From Pandoraea apista (lineage in GTDB: Bacteria; Pseudomonadota; Gammaproteobacteria; Burkholderiales; Burkholderiaceae), in NCBI RefSeq assembly GCF_001465595.2, contig NZ_CP013481.2, positions 434,001-498,000 on the forward strand: 64,000 bases of DNA, given 5' to 3'. This document shows positions 29,895-38,536 of the stretch, piece by piece. Below the pieces are notes generated by a model, which saw only the letters and a program-made list of their open reading frames with translations, ran no database searches and was not told the origin of the DNA. The position numbers and the translations under genes were made by a program. Each line of letters begins with the position of its first letter. Positions within the stretch are counted from its first letter, which is position 1.

Positions 29895-30701
29895 TTAGCG
29901 CGCTTCGGAGGCGAGCGCGTTGGGGTAATGCTTGGCGAGAATCTTGTTCATCGCGTCGGCTAGGTCGGGGCGGGAAAACGTCAGGTGCCCGTTACCGTTC
30001 TTGAACCAGCGTAAGTGGAAGTAGGCGTGCACGGTCTCGCTCTCACGCTTTTGCTGGGCGCCCGAGACGAGCCCGTATATGCCATGTCGATGATCTGGTT
30101 CGGGCTGGCCGTCCAGCACGCAGAATGCCCGAATCAGGTCGTCGAGTTCGTCGGTGACGCGGTGATTCAGACTACCTTGGGACAGCAGGTGCTTGACGAT
30201 GATCCGCTTGCCGAACCGGAACGGTTGATTAGCGCGGTAGTCCCACGATAGTCTGCGAAAGCACTGAATTACGCCACGCTCGAACATGTCACCCCGTGCA
30301 CCATAGAGTTGGGTGAATGTGGCCTCAATGTTGGCGGCGGTAAGCTCTGGCACGTCACCCTCTGCGATCTGCCGGCTCCACTGCTCGCGCGCTTTTGCGT
30401 CCATGAACGTGCGCATGCCAGACTCTGACAGCAAGTAATTCCAGCCGTGAGCGTCGATGAGACGAACCATGGCGGTTTGGGCTTCGTCGCGCTTGGCATA
30501 GTCCCCCGTCACGCTGGGCCGACCTCGGCATCCGTAACTTTCGTCGAGGACAAGTCGGGGAAATCGGAGATGCGCTGAGCTGGCTAGCTGTTGAGCTTCG
30601 CAGAGCAGGTCGAGTGCGGCGTGGATGCGCTCGACGATGGCGGTGCGCTGGTTGGTGAGGTTGGCGATGCTGATGCTTTTGACGAGGTCGGTGGTGTCCA
30701 T
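29895..30701 (-). CDS. DUF4942 domain protein
   Basis: The 268-residue protein fits the DUF4942 family found on plasmids and ICEs: FMDAKAREQWSRQIAEGDVP, ATFTQLYGARGDMFERGVIQ, then a FRRLSWDYRANQPFRFGKRI segment and a C-terminal HLRWFKNGNGHLTF. Function unknown, often beside DUF932 and YqaJ genes as here. Confidence 0.8.
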   Translation of the reverse strand: MDTTDLVKSISIANLTNQRTAIVERIHAALDLLCEAQQLASSAHLRFPRLVLDESYGCRGRPSVTGDYAKRDEAQTAMVRLIDAHGWNYLLSESGMRTFMDAKAREQWSRQIAEGDVPELTAANIEATFTQLYGARGDMFERGVIQCFRRLSWDYRANQPFRFGKRIIVKHLLSQGSLNHRVTDELDDLIRAFCVLDGQPEPDHRHGIYGLVSGAQQKRESETVHAYFHLRWFKNGNGHLTFSRPDLADAMNKILAKHYPNALASEAR

Positions 30702-30767
30702 GTTTCATGGTGAGGGATGGGAACTAGAGTGAAAAGAGGGCATAGTCGCCGGGGAAAGCCCCGGCAG

Positions 30768-31766
30768 CTATGCCGTAGTGTTACGGACAGCCGCCGAGCG
30801 CATTTGAACTATTTGGCGACGCAAGGCGATAGCCCGTGCCTGCGAGCAACCGAGGTGACGGCGAATGTCAGCGACGGTGGGGCGTAACCGTCCGGCAGCA
30901 ATGTCCTGAGCGAGTTGCGCGGCGTCGTGATCGATGGCCTCAGGCGTCTGTGACGCTATCGAGAACGGCGTGACGGACTGGTTTGGCATGGCGTGGCCGT
31001 CACAGTCACCGTCGGCGTCATCGTGACTCTCCCTGACTTCATGAGCGACTGTGGGCGCGACCGCCTCGACATAGGGTTTGCACCTCGGGTGAAGTGCGAC
31101 GCTCCAGAGCAGGCACGCGACGCCTTCTAGGACTGAGGCAAATGCCAGTCCGGTCAGCAGGTCGACGCGGGCTCCCGCCGTGCCGAGTAACGTCGCGAGT
31201 CGCGCAGTCACGGGATCAGCCATCCTTGCGTCGTGCCGGGTCATCGCTCGGTCGTCCAAGTCCTGCGCACGACGGATGTCACTGACCTCCGCGTTCAACG
31301 CCTCGAGCCTGGCGGTCAGCGTGACGCGACGGGCCTCTAGCGTCGGGCACTTGCCAGAACACGACTGAGCATTGGCCGTCGCCAGTCGTGCCGAGACTTC
31401 GGCCCGCTCTCGCATGACGACGGTAAGGCTGCGGCCGGTGATTTCAGCCAGGACGACGGGCGCAGCTTCGGCACGTCGCTGTGCGGCATGCTGCGCAGCG
31501 AACAGGAAGAAATAGGCGTGACTGTTGATTGCGGTGAGCATGCATGCGCCCCACAGCAGATAGCCGGCTAGCCGGACTCGCCTGGGAACCCCTCGCACGA
31601 GTGCGGGTAGTAAGTGAGCGCTGAGTACCAGGACGACACCGAGCGTGACCCATACGACCCGCTCGGCGCGCGTGCCGCCACGTTGCTCGCTGGCGATCAC
31701 CGAGATACCGATGGCAGTGGACGTTGCCGCGACGGCGAGCCACAAGGCGGGACGATCCCGGGTCAT
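30768..31766 (-). CDS. Membrane protein with C-terminal DNA-binding-like segment
   Basis: The 332-residue protein has N-terminal membrane segments (WLAVAATSTAIGISVIA, VVWVTLGVVLVLSAHLLPAL, AGYLLWGACMLTAINSHAYF), a coiled-coil region around CSGKCPTLEARRVTLTARLE, another membrane segment near residue 210, and a cytoplasmic C-terminus with GRLRPTVADIRRHLGCSQAR, which looks like a helix-turn-helix. It starts inside the stop of the preceding gene (4-bp overlap), so translation is coupled. Confidence 0.65.
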   Translation of the reverse strand: MTRDRPALWLAVAATSTAIGISVIASEQRGGTRAERVVWVTLGVVLVLSAHLLPALVRGVPRRVRLAGYLLWGACMLTAINSHAYFFLFAAQHAAQRRAEAAPVVLAEITGRSLTVVMRERAEVSARLATANAQSCSGKCPTLEARRVTLTARLEALNAEVSDIRRAQDLDDRAMTRHDARMADPVTARLATLLGTAGARVDLLTGLAFASVLEGVACLLWSVALHPRCKPYVEAVAPTVAHEVRESHDDADGDCDGHAMPNQSVTPFSIASQTPEAIDHDAAQLAQDIAAGRLRPTVADIRRHLGCSQARAIALRRQIVQMRSAAVRNTTA

Positions 31767-32689
31767 GCTGCCATGTCTCCCTGTTTGGTATCCAGCAATG
31801 CCGCCTGTCGATCCAGCCGATCCTTGAGACGAGAGGGCCCGGTGGGGTTTAGCGCTCCGCTATTGCCATTCGGTACATCGTCGCGGGACTGCGCCGGGTA
31901 GAACTCCTCGGTCACGGCGGCACTGTCCTCGATGGACTCTTCGAAGGCACCGTTGCGGAATCCGGTATGCGCCGCGGCGTCGAGTGCCGTCTGATCGAAC
32001 CCAACCGCCTTTCGCCGAGTATCCAGCTCGGTTGCTGTGGTGATGGCTTGCTCCAGCGTACTGCCACTGCGCACGCCGATGTCCACGTAATAGATTGCCG
32101 ATCCGTAGCTTTGTGTGGTCGACTTGCCCCGTAGCTTCAATTCCAGCGGCAGACACGCGAGCCGATTGCCTGATACGGCGCTGAAGTAATACAGGCGTGC
32201 GGCAAGCGTGCGAATCGAGTTGTACGAGGTGGTCCGAAAAATGAACGAGCCCATCTCGTCCTCGTCACCAATGAGCACATTGAGTCGCCCATACGGCTTG
32301 CAGGCACCGCCCTGGCTAAAAGAGCATCCGTCGGGAGACGGACACGGTAACTCCGTAACACCTGCTTCGCCGGCGCGGCGGCATGTCTCGCCATTGCCGA
32401 CGCACGTGGGGCGGCCCGACTCGCGGTCGAAGCACGCATACTCGGCACGAAGATTCAGGTCCGGATCATTGAACAGGAACTGGACAGGAATTGCCCGCAG
32501 CTTGCCGGTATTGGCTTTGCGTAGGGATTCGTTAAGCGGGTGCAGCATCCAGCCGTCGCGCTGCTGAATCTGGGTGGTCAGAGTAAATTGATCGTCCTTC
32601 TCGGGAAGGCGCTTGCCGTTCTTTTCGACGACACGACCGATGGAGATCCGCCCGATGACGGGCGGCGTAATCGCAAGACCTTTGAGCAT
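31763..32689 (-). CDS. Cys-rich 'hydrolase or metal-binding' plasmid protein
   Basis: The 308-residue protein has a Cys cluster (CFDRESGRPTC, CRRAG, PCPSPDGC, GACKPYG; residues about 88-130) suited to metal binding. The first part, LAITPPVIGRISIGRVVEKN, and the second, DEMGSFIFRTTSYNSIRTLA, match a family annotated only as hydrolase or metal-binding on plasmids and ICEs, possibly related to recombination directionality factors. AGGAG precedes the ATG. Confidence 0.7.
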   Translation of the reverse strand: MLKGLAITPPVIGRISIGRVVEKNGKRLPEKDDQFTLTTQIQQRDGWMLHPLNESLRKANTGKLRAIPVQFLFNDPDLNLRAEYACFDRESGRPTCVGNGETCRRAGEAGVTELPCPSPDGCSFSQGGACKPYGRLNVLIGDEDEMGSFIFRTTSYNSIRTLAARLYYFSAVSGNRLACLPLELKLRGKSTTQSYGSAIYYVDIGVRSGSTLEQAITTATELDTRRKAVGFDQTALDAAAHTGFRNGAFEESIEDSAAVTEEFYPAQSRDDVPNGNSGALNPTGPSRLKDRLDRQAALLDTKQGDMAA

Positions 32690-32782
32690 CAGGAACTCCT
32701 GGTGGAGATTTGAGAAATGAAAACGGGATGGGGAATACGATGGGTGCGCCGCACAGGAATACAGACGGAGAAAATCTGAGAC

Positions 32783-33778
32783 CTAGACTTGGACAAGAAA
32801 CCGGCGAGAACCGGGTTTCGTGATGGCGTACCGTGCAGCGAGTTCTGGCTGATCGGCTAGCAATCGTTTGAGGTCGATGCCAGTGCCGTCTTTGCTGCGT
32901 TTGTAGGAAACAGAACCGGTCTCGAACTGTGCCCGGTCGGCTTCCCCCATGGCCTGAGTGAGCGTCTGTTTCAACTGCGCTTCGACCGCCTCGCGGGATT
33001 CGATCTGGGCACGTACCGAAACGAGATCGGCGAACGTCGAGGACAATGCGCGGTCGTCGGTGAAGTCCACGGTGCCGCCAGTGCCCGGATAAAGACAGCG
33101 CAACGCCCGGTCGGCCGACTCGGAGCCGTCGGCTGGCGGGGGCGTGTCAGTCTGGATGTAGCGCCAGAACGCCGCTTCGAGTTCGATCAGTCGGGCAATC
33201 AGCGCGTCATCGCGAACAATTCGGTGGACTTCGAGCTTCTGCCCGCACAGCAGTACCGCCACATCGGCTGCCGGTTTGCCAGTGACGGCGAGCTGATGCT
33301 GGACCTGGATCTGTACGTATTCCGGTACACCCTCGCGCCAGAGGCGCGCACCGAACTCGCCCGCCGTTTTGCATTCCAAAATCGAGACTTCCGGCGCACC
33401 GATGACCTCACGGTCGATATTGGCGAGCATCCAGGGAATGGTGGGATGGCGCAGCACCGCGTTGATCCGCCTCACGCGCCGCCCGGTCTGCTTCGTATAG
33501 GACGCCGCGACAACCGGCTCGAGCAGTGTTCCCCAATACACCGGATCGGTGGTGTCATCGGGATCAGGCTTGGGCAGATCAGCATCTCGGCCCCTCTTGA
33601 TCATCCACAGTTCCAGCGGACTCATGTAGGGACTCAGGCCCACGGCGGCCGCGGCATCCGATCCGCCGATACCTGTTTTTCTCACCGACAGCCAATCCTC
33701 ACGGGACAGGGATACAGTGTCGACCAGCCGCAGGGCGGCATGGTGCCGTTCACGTATGACCGGTTCGGGGTGTGGCAT
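32783..33778 (-). CDS. YqaJ-type exonuclease (viral recombinase family)
   Basis: The 331-residue protein has the YqaJ fold: REDWLSVRKTGIGGSDAAAA at residue 25, MLANIDREV (Asp), SILECKTA (ExK) and YVQIQVQHQL (Gln), the lambda-exonuclease active-site set. It probably degrades one strand of double-strand breaks to give tails for annealing. No recognisable annealing partner (Bet/RecT/Erf) is in view. AGGAGG lies before the ATG. Confidence 0.85.
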   Translation of the reverse strand: MPHPEPVIRERHHAALRLVDTVSLSREDWLSVRKTGIGGSDAAAAVGLSPYMSPLELWMIKRGRDADLPKPDPDDTTDPVYWGTLLEPVVAASYTKQTGRRVRRINAVLRHPTIPWMLANIDREVIGAPEVSILECKTAGEFGARLWREGVPEYVQIQVQHQLAVTGKPAADVAVLLCGQKLEVHRIVRDDALIARLIELEAAFWRYIQTDTPPPADGSESADRALRCLYPGTGGTVDFTDDRALSSTFADLVSVRAQIESREAVEAQLKQTLTQAMGEADRAQFETGSVSYKRSKDGTGIDLKRLLADQPELAARYAITKPGSRRFLVQV

Positions 33779-33861
33779 GGCAACCTCCTAATATAAGAAA
33801 GCCCGGCGGGCAAGATCCCGGCCGGGCGTTATGACGACATGACGGTGTGGTGAACAGCGAT

Positions 33862-34830
33862 TCACGCCACCAGTTTCATGGCTTCGTCCCAGGCCTTCTG
33901 CTTGAGCGCCGCACCTGCACCGAACCAGGCGGCATCGCGTCGGTGGTCATCGCTGCGCGCACGTCGGTGGTGGTCAACGTGTTCCGTGATGGCATTGACC
34001 AGGCCCCATGCGGTGCCGGCCGACGAGGCCAGCGTCGCCCCCTTGCCGCGACCGGCATACAGCTGCTCAACTGCCTTGACGGCGCGCTCGTTGACCGCAA
34101 TGGCATCGCGTTCGGTTGCAGTACTCGCCGAATAGGTCAGCACACGTCGGAAGAAGGCTTCTGCAGTGGTCTCGGTGACTTTGCGTTCCGCCAATGCCTT
34201 GGTACGGACCATGAACGCATCCCACGAGGAGACGGCAATGCCGAGTTGGCGCTTGACGGCTTGCGCGTCGAATTGCGAGCGGTGTGGGACCTTGACGGCA
34301 CTGACGTTGTTATCCAGCGCGATCGCCAGCGTGTTGTTGCACACGACGCGAACCGAGGTGAATTGCGCCGTCGTGGCGAGCGTGCCGTCGCAGGCGGTGG
34401 CGAGCAGTAGATAGCCTTTGATCTCGTCTCGGCCCTTGAGCATGCCACTCTGACCTGTGCGGGCTAGCGCCCACAGCTTGCGGCCTTCTTTGAGGACGCC
34501 TGCCGTTTCGAGCTCGAAGCCGCCGACTTCGGTCAGATCCTTGTAAAAGTCCAGGATTTCAGCGGGTTGAACGACTTGGTACCGAGAGGACACCACGGAC
34601 AGCGGGGCCTTGGTGTCGGAGCGGTAGAGGACCTTCTGGTCGGGAAATGCGTGGATGGAGCCGAGATCGCCGTTGCTGGAGGCGACAAATCGCACGTCGG
34701 CTTCTTCGATACGCCAGTCCATACCGGCGGCTTTGGCCCAAACGTCGAGCGGTTGTTTCGGGGCGAGGCGACTGCCCAGACCGTGCCACGGCGTGGCGCC
34801 GACGTAGGCCATGGATTGAACGAGATGCAT
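33862..34830 (-). CDS. DUF932 phage/plasmid-like protein
   Basis: The 322-residue protein fits the DUF932 (phage/plasmid-like TIGR03299) family: TPWHGLGSRL near the N-terminus, VLYRSDTKAPLSVVSSRYQV-VQPAEILDF, SVRVVCNNTLAIAL in the middle and VDHHRRARSDDHRRDAAWFG near the end. It is typical of plasmids and ICEs, role unproven, possibly linked to DNA repair or phage interference. AGGAG precedes the ATG. Confidence 0.85.
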   Translation of the reverse strand: MHLVQSMAYVGATPWHGLGSRLAPKQPLDVWAKAAGMDWRIEEADVRFVASSNGDLGSIHAFPDQKVLYRSDTKAPLSVVSSRYQVVQPAEILDFYKDLTEVGGFELETAGVLKEGRKLWALARTGQSGMLKGRDEIKGYLLLATACDGTLATTAQFTSVRVVCNNTLAIALDNNVSAVKVPHRSQFDAQAVKRQLGIAVSSWDAFMVRTKALAERKVTETTAEAFFRRVLTYSASTATERDAIAVNERAVKAVEQLYAGRGKGATLASSAGTAWGLVNAITEHVDHHRRARSDDHRRDAAWFGAGAALKQKAWDEAMKLVA

Positions 34831-34983
34831 GGATTTCTCCTGTTAGAGATAGACAAAGGCAGATAACGGCATATGACCCGGCGCAAGCCGGGTGTTATGA
34901 CGGATATGGAAAGGGAATGCGGGAGACGAGCACCGAAGCGGGCTCAACAGGCAGGAACTGAGGTCGGAACAGCAATGGCAGTA

Positions 34984-35118
34984 TTAGCTCGCCGGACAGA
35001 CCCTCTCAATGCTGGTGGTACGTCGTGGGAGGTGACTGAGAAGCGCGGACCAGAGTGCTCCGGCAAGGAAGGCGATGGCGAACGCCATCAGATATTCGAA
35101 CGGGGACGGTTGGATCAT
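34984..35118 (-). CDS. Small membrane protein
   Basis: A 44-residue frame starting MIQPSPFEYLMAFAIAFLAG has a single membrane helix and a basic tail (SHLPRRTTSIE). It begins 10 bp after the stop of the zinc-ribbon gene and is likely in the same transcript. No homology recognised. Confidence 0.45.
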   Translation of the reverse strand: MIQPSPFEYLMAFAIAFLAGALWSALLSHLPRRTTSIERVCPAS

Positions 35119-35128
35119 TGATGCTCTG

Positions 35129-35734
35129 TCAAACCGAAGCGCTGAATGTGTGCCCGCAGGCCACACAGCGATGGTTGTCGAGAACGTTCTCGTCAATGAC
35201 TTCCCCCATGGCGGCACCCGCAGCGCAGCCCGCCGCACTGGCAGCGAGTCCGGCGAGAATTGCTCCAGCTAAGCCTCCGAACACGGAGCCGATGGGGCCC
35301 GCGATGAGTCCCACCGTTGCGCCGACTTCTGCGCCCGATAGTGTCATGGCGACACCACTCGTGGCCCCAGCGACAGCGCCAATGGTGCTGCCCGCCTTAC
35401 GCGCCTGATTGCGCTTTTCAACGTGGTCGGATCCGCACCGAGGGCATAACGGATGGTTGTGGGGCGAAGGGGGATCGGGGGCTTCCTGAAACGTAGAGGC
35501 TTCGGCATCACTGCCGCTGTCACTCCGCTCCTTGTGAATTGCCGAGTACGTGTAATAGCCCGGGTCGCCACCCAGGATTTTTTCGTCTATAACCTCGGCG
35601 TCGAGTGTTTGCGCCGTGAGTTCGAGTCGAAGGGGGTGGTAGTGTCTGCGCACTTGCGCAGAGATAAACCAGGTGGCGAGGCACATCATGACGACGCAGA
35701 AAAACAGTGCCGGGTAGAGAAAATTCGCGATCAC
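35129..35734 (-). CDS. Membrane protein with zinc-ribbon Cys pairs and glycine-zipper helices
   Basis: The 201-residue protein has an N-terminal anchor (LYPALFFCVVMMCLATWFI), a CPRCGSDH knuckle (residue about 97), a glycine-rich hydrophobic region (GAVAGATSGVAM, AGPIGSVFGGLAGAI) and a second knuckle HRCVACGHTF near the C-terminus. The two CxxC pairs could form one zinc ribbon split by the glycine-zipper. The start is a GTG with GGAGG before it. Confidence 0.6.
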   Translation of the reverse strand: MIANFLYPALFFCVVMMCLATWFISAQVRRHYHPLRLELTAQTLDAEVIDEKILGGDPGYYTYSAIHKERSDSGSDAEASTFQEAPDPPSPHNHPLCPRCGSDHVEKRNQARKAGSTIGAVAGATSGVAMTLSGAEVGATVGLIAGPIGSVFGGLAGAILAGLAASAAGCAAGAAMGEVIDENVLDNHRCVACGHTFSASV

Positions 35735-36114
35735 ATATCCTCCAAAGGCTGCCTTCGGGCGGGATTGCGCGAAGGGAGCGACCGCACAATCACGGGCTCA
35801 AGTGGGTGATATGTGATTCAAAAAATATGGAATCGTGAATGGGACCGCGACTTCAATTATTTCGACGTTCTTTCGGCAAAAGCAGTCGGTCACCATAACC
35901 AAAGTACGCGGCCAAAACTGCGTGCCAAACGCACGGGTACGCGGTTTTTGTTCGGTGAACCCGAGTAGAAAAAGTACCTCGCCAGCGTGTTACAGTTTCA
36001 GTCATCCGGCCGGCCCATCATCCTAGGATGTGTGAGCGTGAGAATCGAATATCTGCCTCTATGGGCGTCCGGGGGATATCGCTGCGCTGACTCGATCGGT
36101 CTTACCTTGACGCC
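35735..36114. other. Non-coding stretch before the arsenic remnants
   Basis: About 380 bp with no convincing gene. A minus-strand open stretch (about 35,880-35,950) shows no recognised family. This is probably decayed DNA. Confidence 0.4.
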
Positions 36115-36318
36115 TTAGGCGGCCAATCCGAACACCAGCAGGCCGAGTGGCAGTGCCGCATTTGTCGAGGCACGGCCCCAGCCTTGGGATTGCTCCATCG
36201 GGGCGACGAAAAGCGAAAACGCGCAGTAGACGGCGCCCCAGGCAACGAGCTGGGCCATGGCGAGCGCCCAGGTGAATGCGTTCCCGTCAGGCACGCGATC
36301 AGACATGGGACGTGACAT
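36115..36318 (-). pseudogene. MFS transporter N-terminal fragment (arsenic-linked)
   Basis: The 67-residue frame starts MSRPMSDRVPDGNAFTWALA, then WGAVYCAFSLFVAPMEQSQG and stops at GLAA. This is the first two helices of an MFS transporter; full proteins are about 400 residues. It lies 3 bp downstream of arsH, matching the arsH-MFS order of arsenic operons. Confidence 0.75.
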
Positions 36319-36321
36319 CGG

Positions 36322-36930
36322 TCAGATGCTGCCCTGATTCACGCGCTTCATCAGGGCCTCGGTACTTTCCTGGCGCTCGCTGTAGCGGTCGACGAGATAG
36401 GGTCTGATATCGCGCGTGATCAATGTGAACTTCACCAGCTCTTCCAGCACGTCCACCACTCGATCGAAATAGGCCGACCGCCTTATGCGGCCGGCCTCGT
36501 CGGACTCCTGGAATGCCTTGGTCACCGACGACTGATTCGGGATGGTCAGCATCCGCACCCAGCGCCTTAGCACAGGCATCTCATTGACGGCATTGAACGA
36601 CTGTGAGCCGTCGCTGACCTGCATGACGACGAGTGTCTTGCCCTGCGTCGGCCGACAACGGAATCCAGTCGATCTGCGATTTCATGATGCCGGTCATCGC
36701 GCCGTGACGCTCCGGCGAGCACCAGACCATGTCCTCCGACCACTGCACCAACTCGCGCAGCTCGGCCGCCTACGGGGGGGCGTCATCGGGCAGCGGCAGG
36801 CCGCTGGGGTTGAACGTGCGCACCTCGGCGCCCATCGCGGTGAGCAGCCGGGTGGCTTCTTCGCTCATCAGGCGGCTCAACGAGCGCTCGCGCGACGAGC
36901 CGTAGAACATAAGGATGCGTGGCGGGTTTC
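36322..36930 (-). pseudogene. arsH: Organoarsenical oxidoreductase ArsH, broken
   Basis: ArsH is an NADPH-FMN reductase that detoxifies organoarsenicals. Read in three pieces the minus strand gives [20 protein letters not shown], then [20 protein letters not shown] followed by an in-frame [35 protein letters not shown], a frameshift, and [20 protein letters not shown] to [20 protein letters not shown]. The N-terminus is missing: at about 36,930 it abuts a short unrelated frame (36,929-36,991, starting MPSVSMFSVLALGVGVLAC, lipoprotein-like). At least one stop and one frameshift make it non-functional. Confidence 0.9.
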
Positions 36931-37017
36931 AACGGCAAGCGAGCACCCCTACACCCAGCGCTAACACGCTGAACATAGAAACGGATGGCATTTGTAATTC
37001 GTTTTTAATGGGACGCT

Positions 37018-38502
37018 TCAATGGCCGTATTGCCGCTGCGTCTGTTGCTGTTGGCGGCGAAGCGAGTCGATCATGATCGATGCAGCATCGGCCCAGTTTT
37101 GCATGCCGTTTGCGCCGCCCTGACCGCGTGTTGCACGCACTTGCGCCAGATCGAGGCGCGCGCGCGTGTAGTCTTGCGACGCCGCACGCGCCAGCCACTT
37201 CTCGCTCTCGGCATAGTCACGTTGTGCGAGCTTGCCTTCGAAGTAGATCTCGCCGAGCAGCGTCTGCGCAATCGGATAGCCGGTGCTCGCCGCGCGCTTG
37301 TAGAAGTTGATGGCGGAGTTGCCGTCGCGCGGTATGCCGTGGCCGTTCTCGTAGATCATGCCGAGCGTGGTGAGCGCTGCCGCGTCATTGCCGCGCTTCA
37401 GCAGCGCGGCAATGTCGTTGCGGTCGGCGCGCTGCGCGGCCTGCGTGATACGTAATTCGGCGTCGTCCCAGGCGTTGGCGCGCTGTGTCTGCGGTGTCTC
37501 CTGAGTTTGCTGCGGTGGTGCCGCCGGTTGCGCATTCGCGTTCTCGCGAACCTTCGCCAACTGATCGACCAGATACGGTGGCACGTGGGCGACGGAGCCC
37601 ATGCTGCCCGGCGGGGCGACGGGAGCGACGGGGGCGGTGCCGCGTGTTGCACCGCCGCGTGTCGCATCGGCGGACTTGCCCGCAGGCACGTTGGACGCGA
37701 CAAGGTACTGTGCGCCAAGCGGCACGTCGCCGATCAGGCCGCTCGAAATCCACGGGCGCTGCTGTCCGCCCGTGAGCTCCGCCACCTGCTGCTGCACGAG
37801 GTCAAGCGTGTGCTTGATCGTGGCGCCGGGCGTCTTCATGTTCATCGCCAGGTAGTAGGCGAATGGACTGTTGTCGGCAGCGCTGCCGAAGTTGCGCATG
37901 GAATCGTAAGCGCGTGCCTGATCTGCCGTAGAGAAGGCAATCAATTCGCCTTGTCCCACTTTTTCGGGCTTGAGTCCCGGACCGGCATTGCCGCGCGAGG
38001 GAACGCGGCAGGCGTCGATCACCGCGATGAACGACGTGGGAGCCGACGGCATGACCTTGCTGCGCACATAGCCCAGCCGAAGAGCGCGTTCGAGCAGAAT
38101 GGGGCGAGTCATCGCGCGAATGGGTACCCCGGCATGCACAGGCACGAGGAAGTTGTCGCCCCCCGACTCGAAGCCGTGACCCGCGAAGTAGAAGAGTGAC
38201 ACCTGCGCCCCCTTGGACGCCTGCGCCAGCCAGGCCACTGCGGTCTTGAATTCTTCCTGCGATACATCGATCGTCACGCGCGTTTCGAAGCCGAGCTGGC
38301 GCAGCGTATCGCCAATGAGCTTGACGTCGTTCGCCGGGGCGACGAGGCGGTCGGCACCGTCGTAGCTGCTGTTGCCCACGACGAGCGCAACCTTGCGCGC
38401 GGGCTGAGGTGCCGGGGCGGCCTGGCTCAGGGGCGGCGCGAAGCAAGACGCGGCCAGCAGGACAAGGGTCAGGCCGCGCCGCAGCAAGGAGGTCATGGAC
38501 AT
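37018..38502 (-). CDS. Caspase-family (C14) protein with Sel1-like repeats
   Basis: The 494-residue secreted protein has a signal peptide (LLRRGLTLVLLAASCFAPPL), a caspase-like p20 domain with ALVVGNSSYDGADRL, catalytic His in FYFAGHGFESGG and catalytic Cys in AVIDACRVPSRG, then a Pro/Ala linker and Sel1/TPR repeats (LTTLGMIYENGHGIPRDGNS and after). Both catalytic residues are present, so it is likely an active orthocaspase in the periplasm. Two start codons (38502, 38496) are possible. It faces the same way as the SulP gene behind it. Confidence 0.88.
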   Translation of the reverse strand: MSMTSLLRRGLTLVLLAASCFAPPLSQAAPAPQPARKVALVVGNSSYDGADRLVAPANDVKLIGDTLRQLGFETRVTIDVSQEEFKTAVAWLAQASKGAQVSLFYFAGHGFESGGDNFLVPVHAGVPIRAMTRPILLERALRLGYVRSKVMPSAPTSFIAVIDACRVPSRGNAGPGLKPEKVGQGELIAFSTADQARAYDSMRNFGSAADNSPFAYYLAMNMKTPGATIKHTLDLVQQQVAELTGGQQRPWISSGLIGDVPLGAQYLVASNVPAGKSADATRGGATRGTAPVAPVAPPGSMGSVAHVPPYLVDQLAKVRENANAQPAAPPQQTQETPQTQRANAWDDAELRITQAAQRADRNDIAALLKRGNDAAALTTLGMIYENGHGIPRDGNSAINFYKRAASTGYPIAQTLLGEIYFEGKLAQRDYAESEKWLARAASQDYTRARLDLAQVRATRGQGGANGMQNWADAASIMIDSLRRQQQQTQRQYGH

Positions 38503-38536
38503 GGTGACTGGAATGCGTTCGATTGGGATAACGCCG

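Noticed and set aside
36930..37017. attR copy of the tRNA-Thr 3' end at the right island border
   Set aside because: I looked for GGTTCGAGTCCTGCAGCCGG-like sequence here and elsewhere and found none; the island ends cannot be called from repeats.
37507..38199. Plus-strand frames over the caspase gene
   Set aside because: Antisense to the region coding for the catalytic His and Cys of the caspase domain; shadow.
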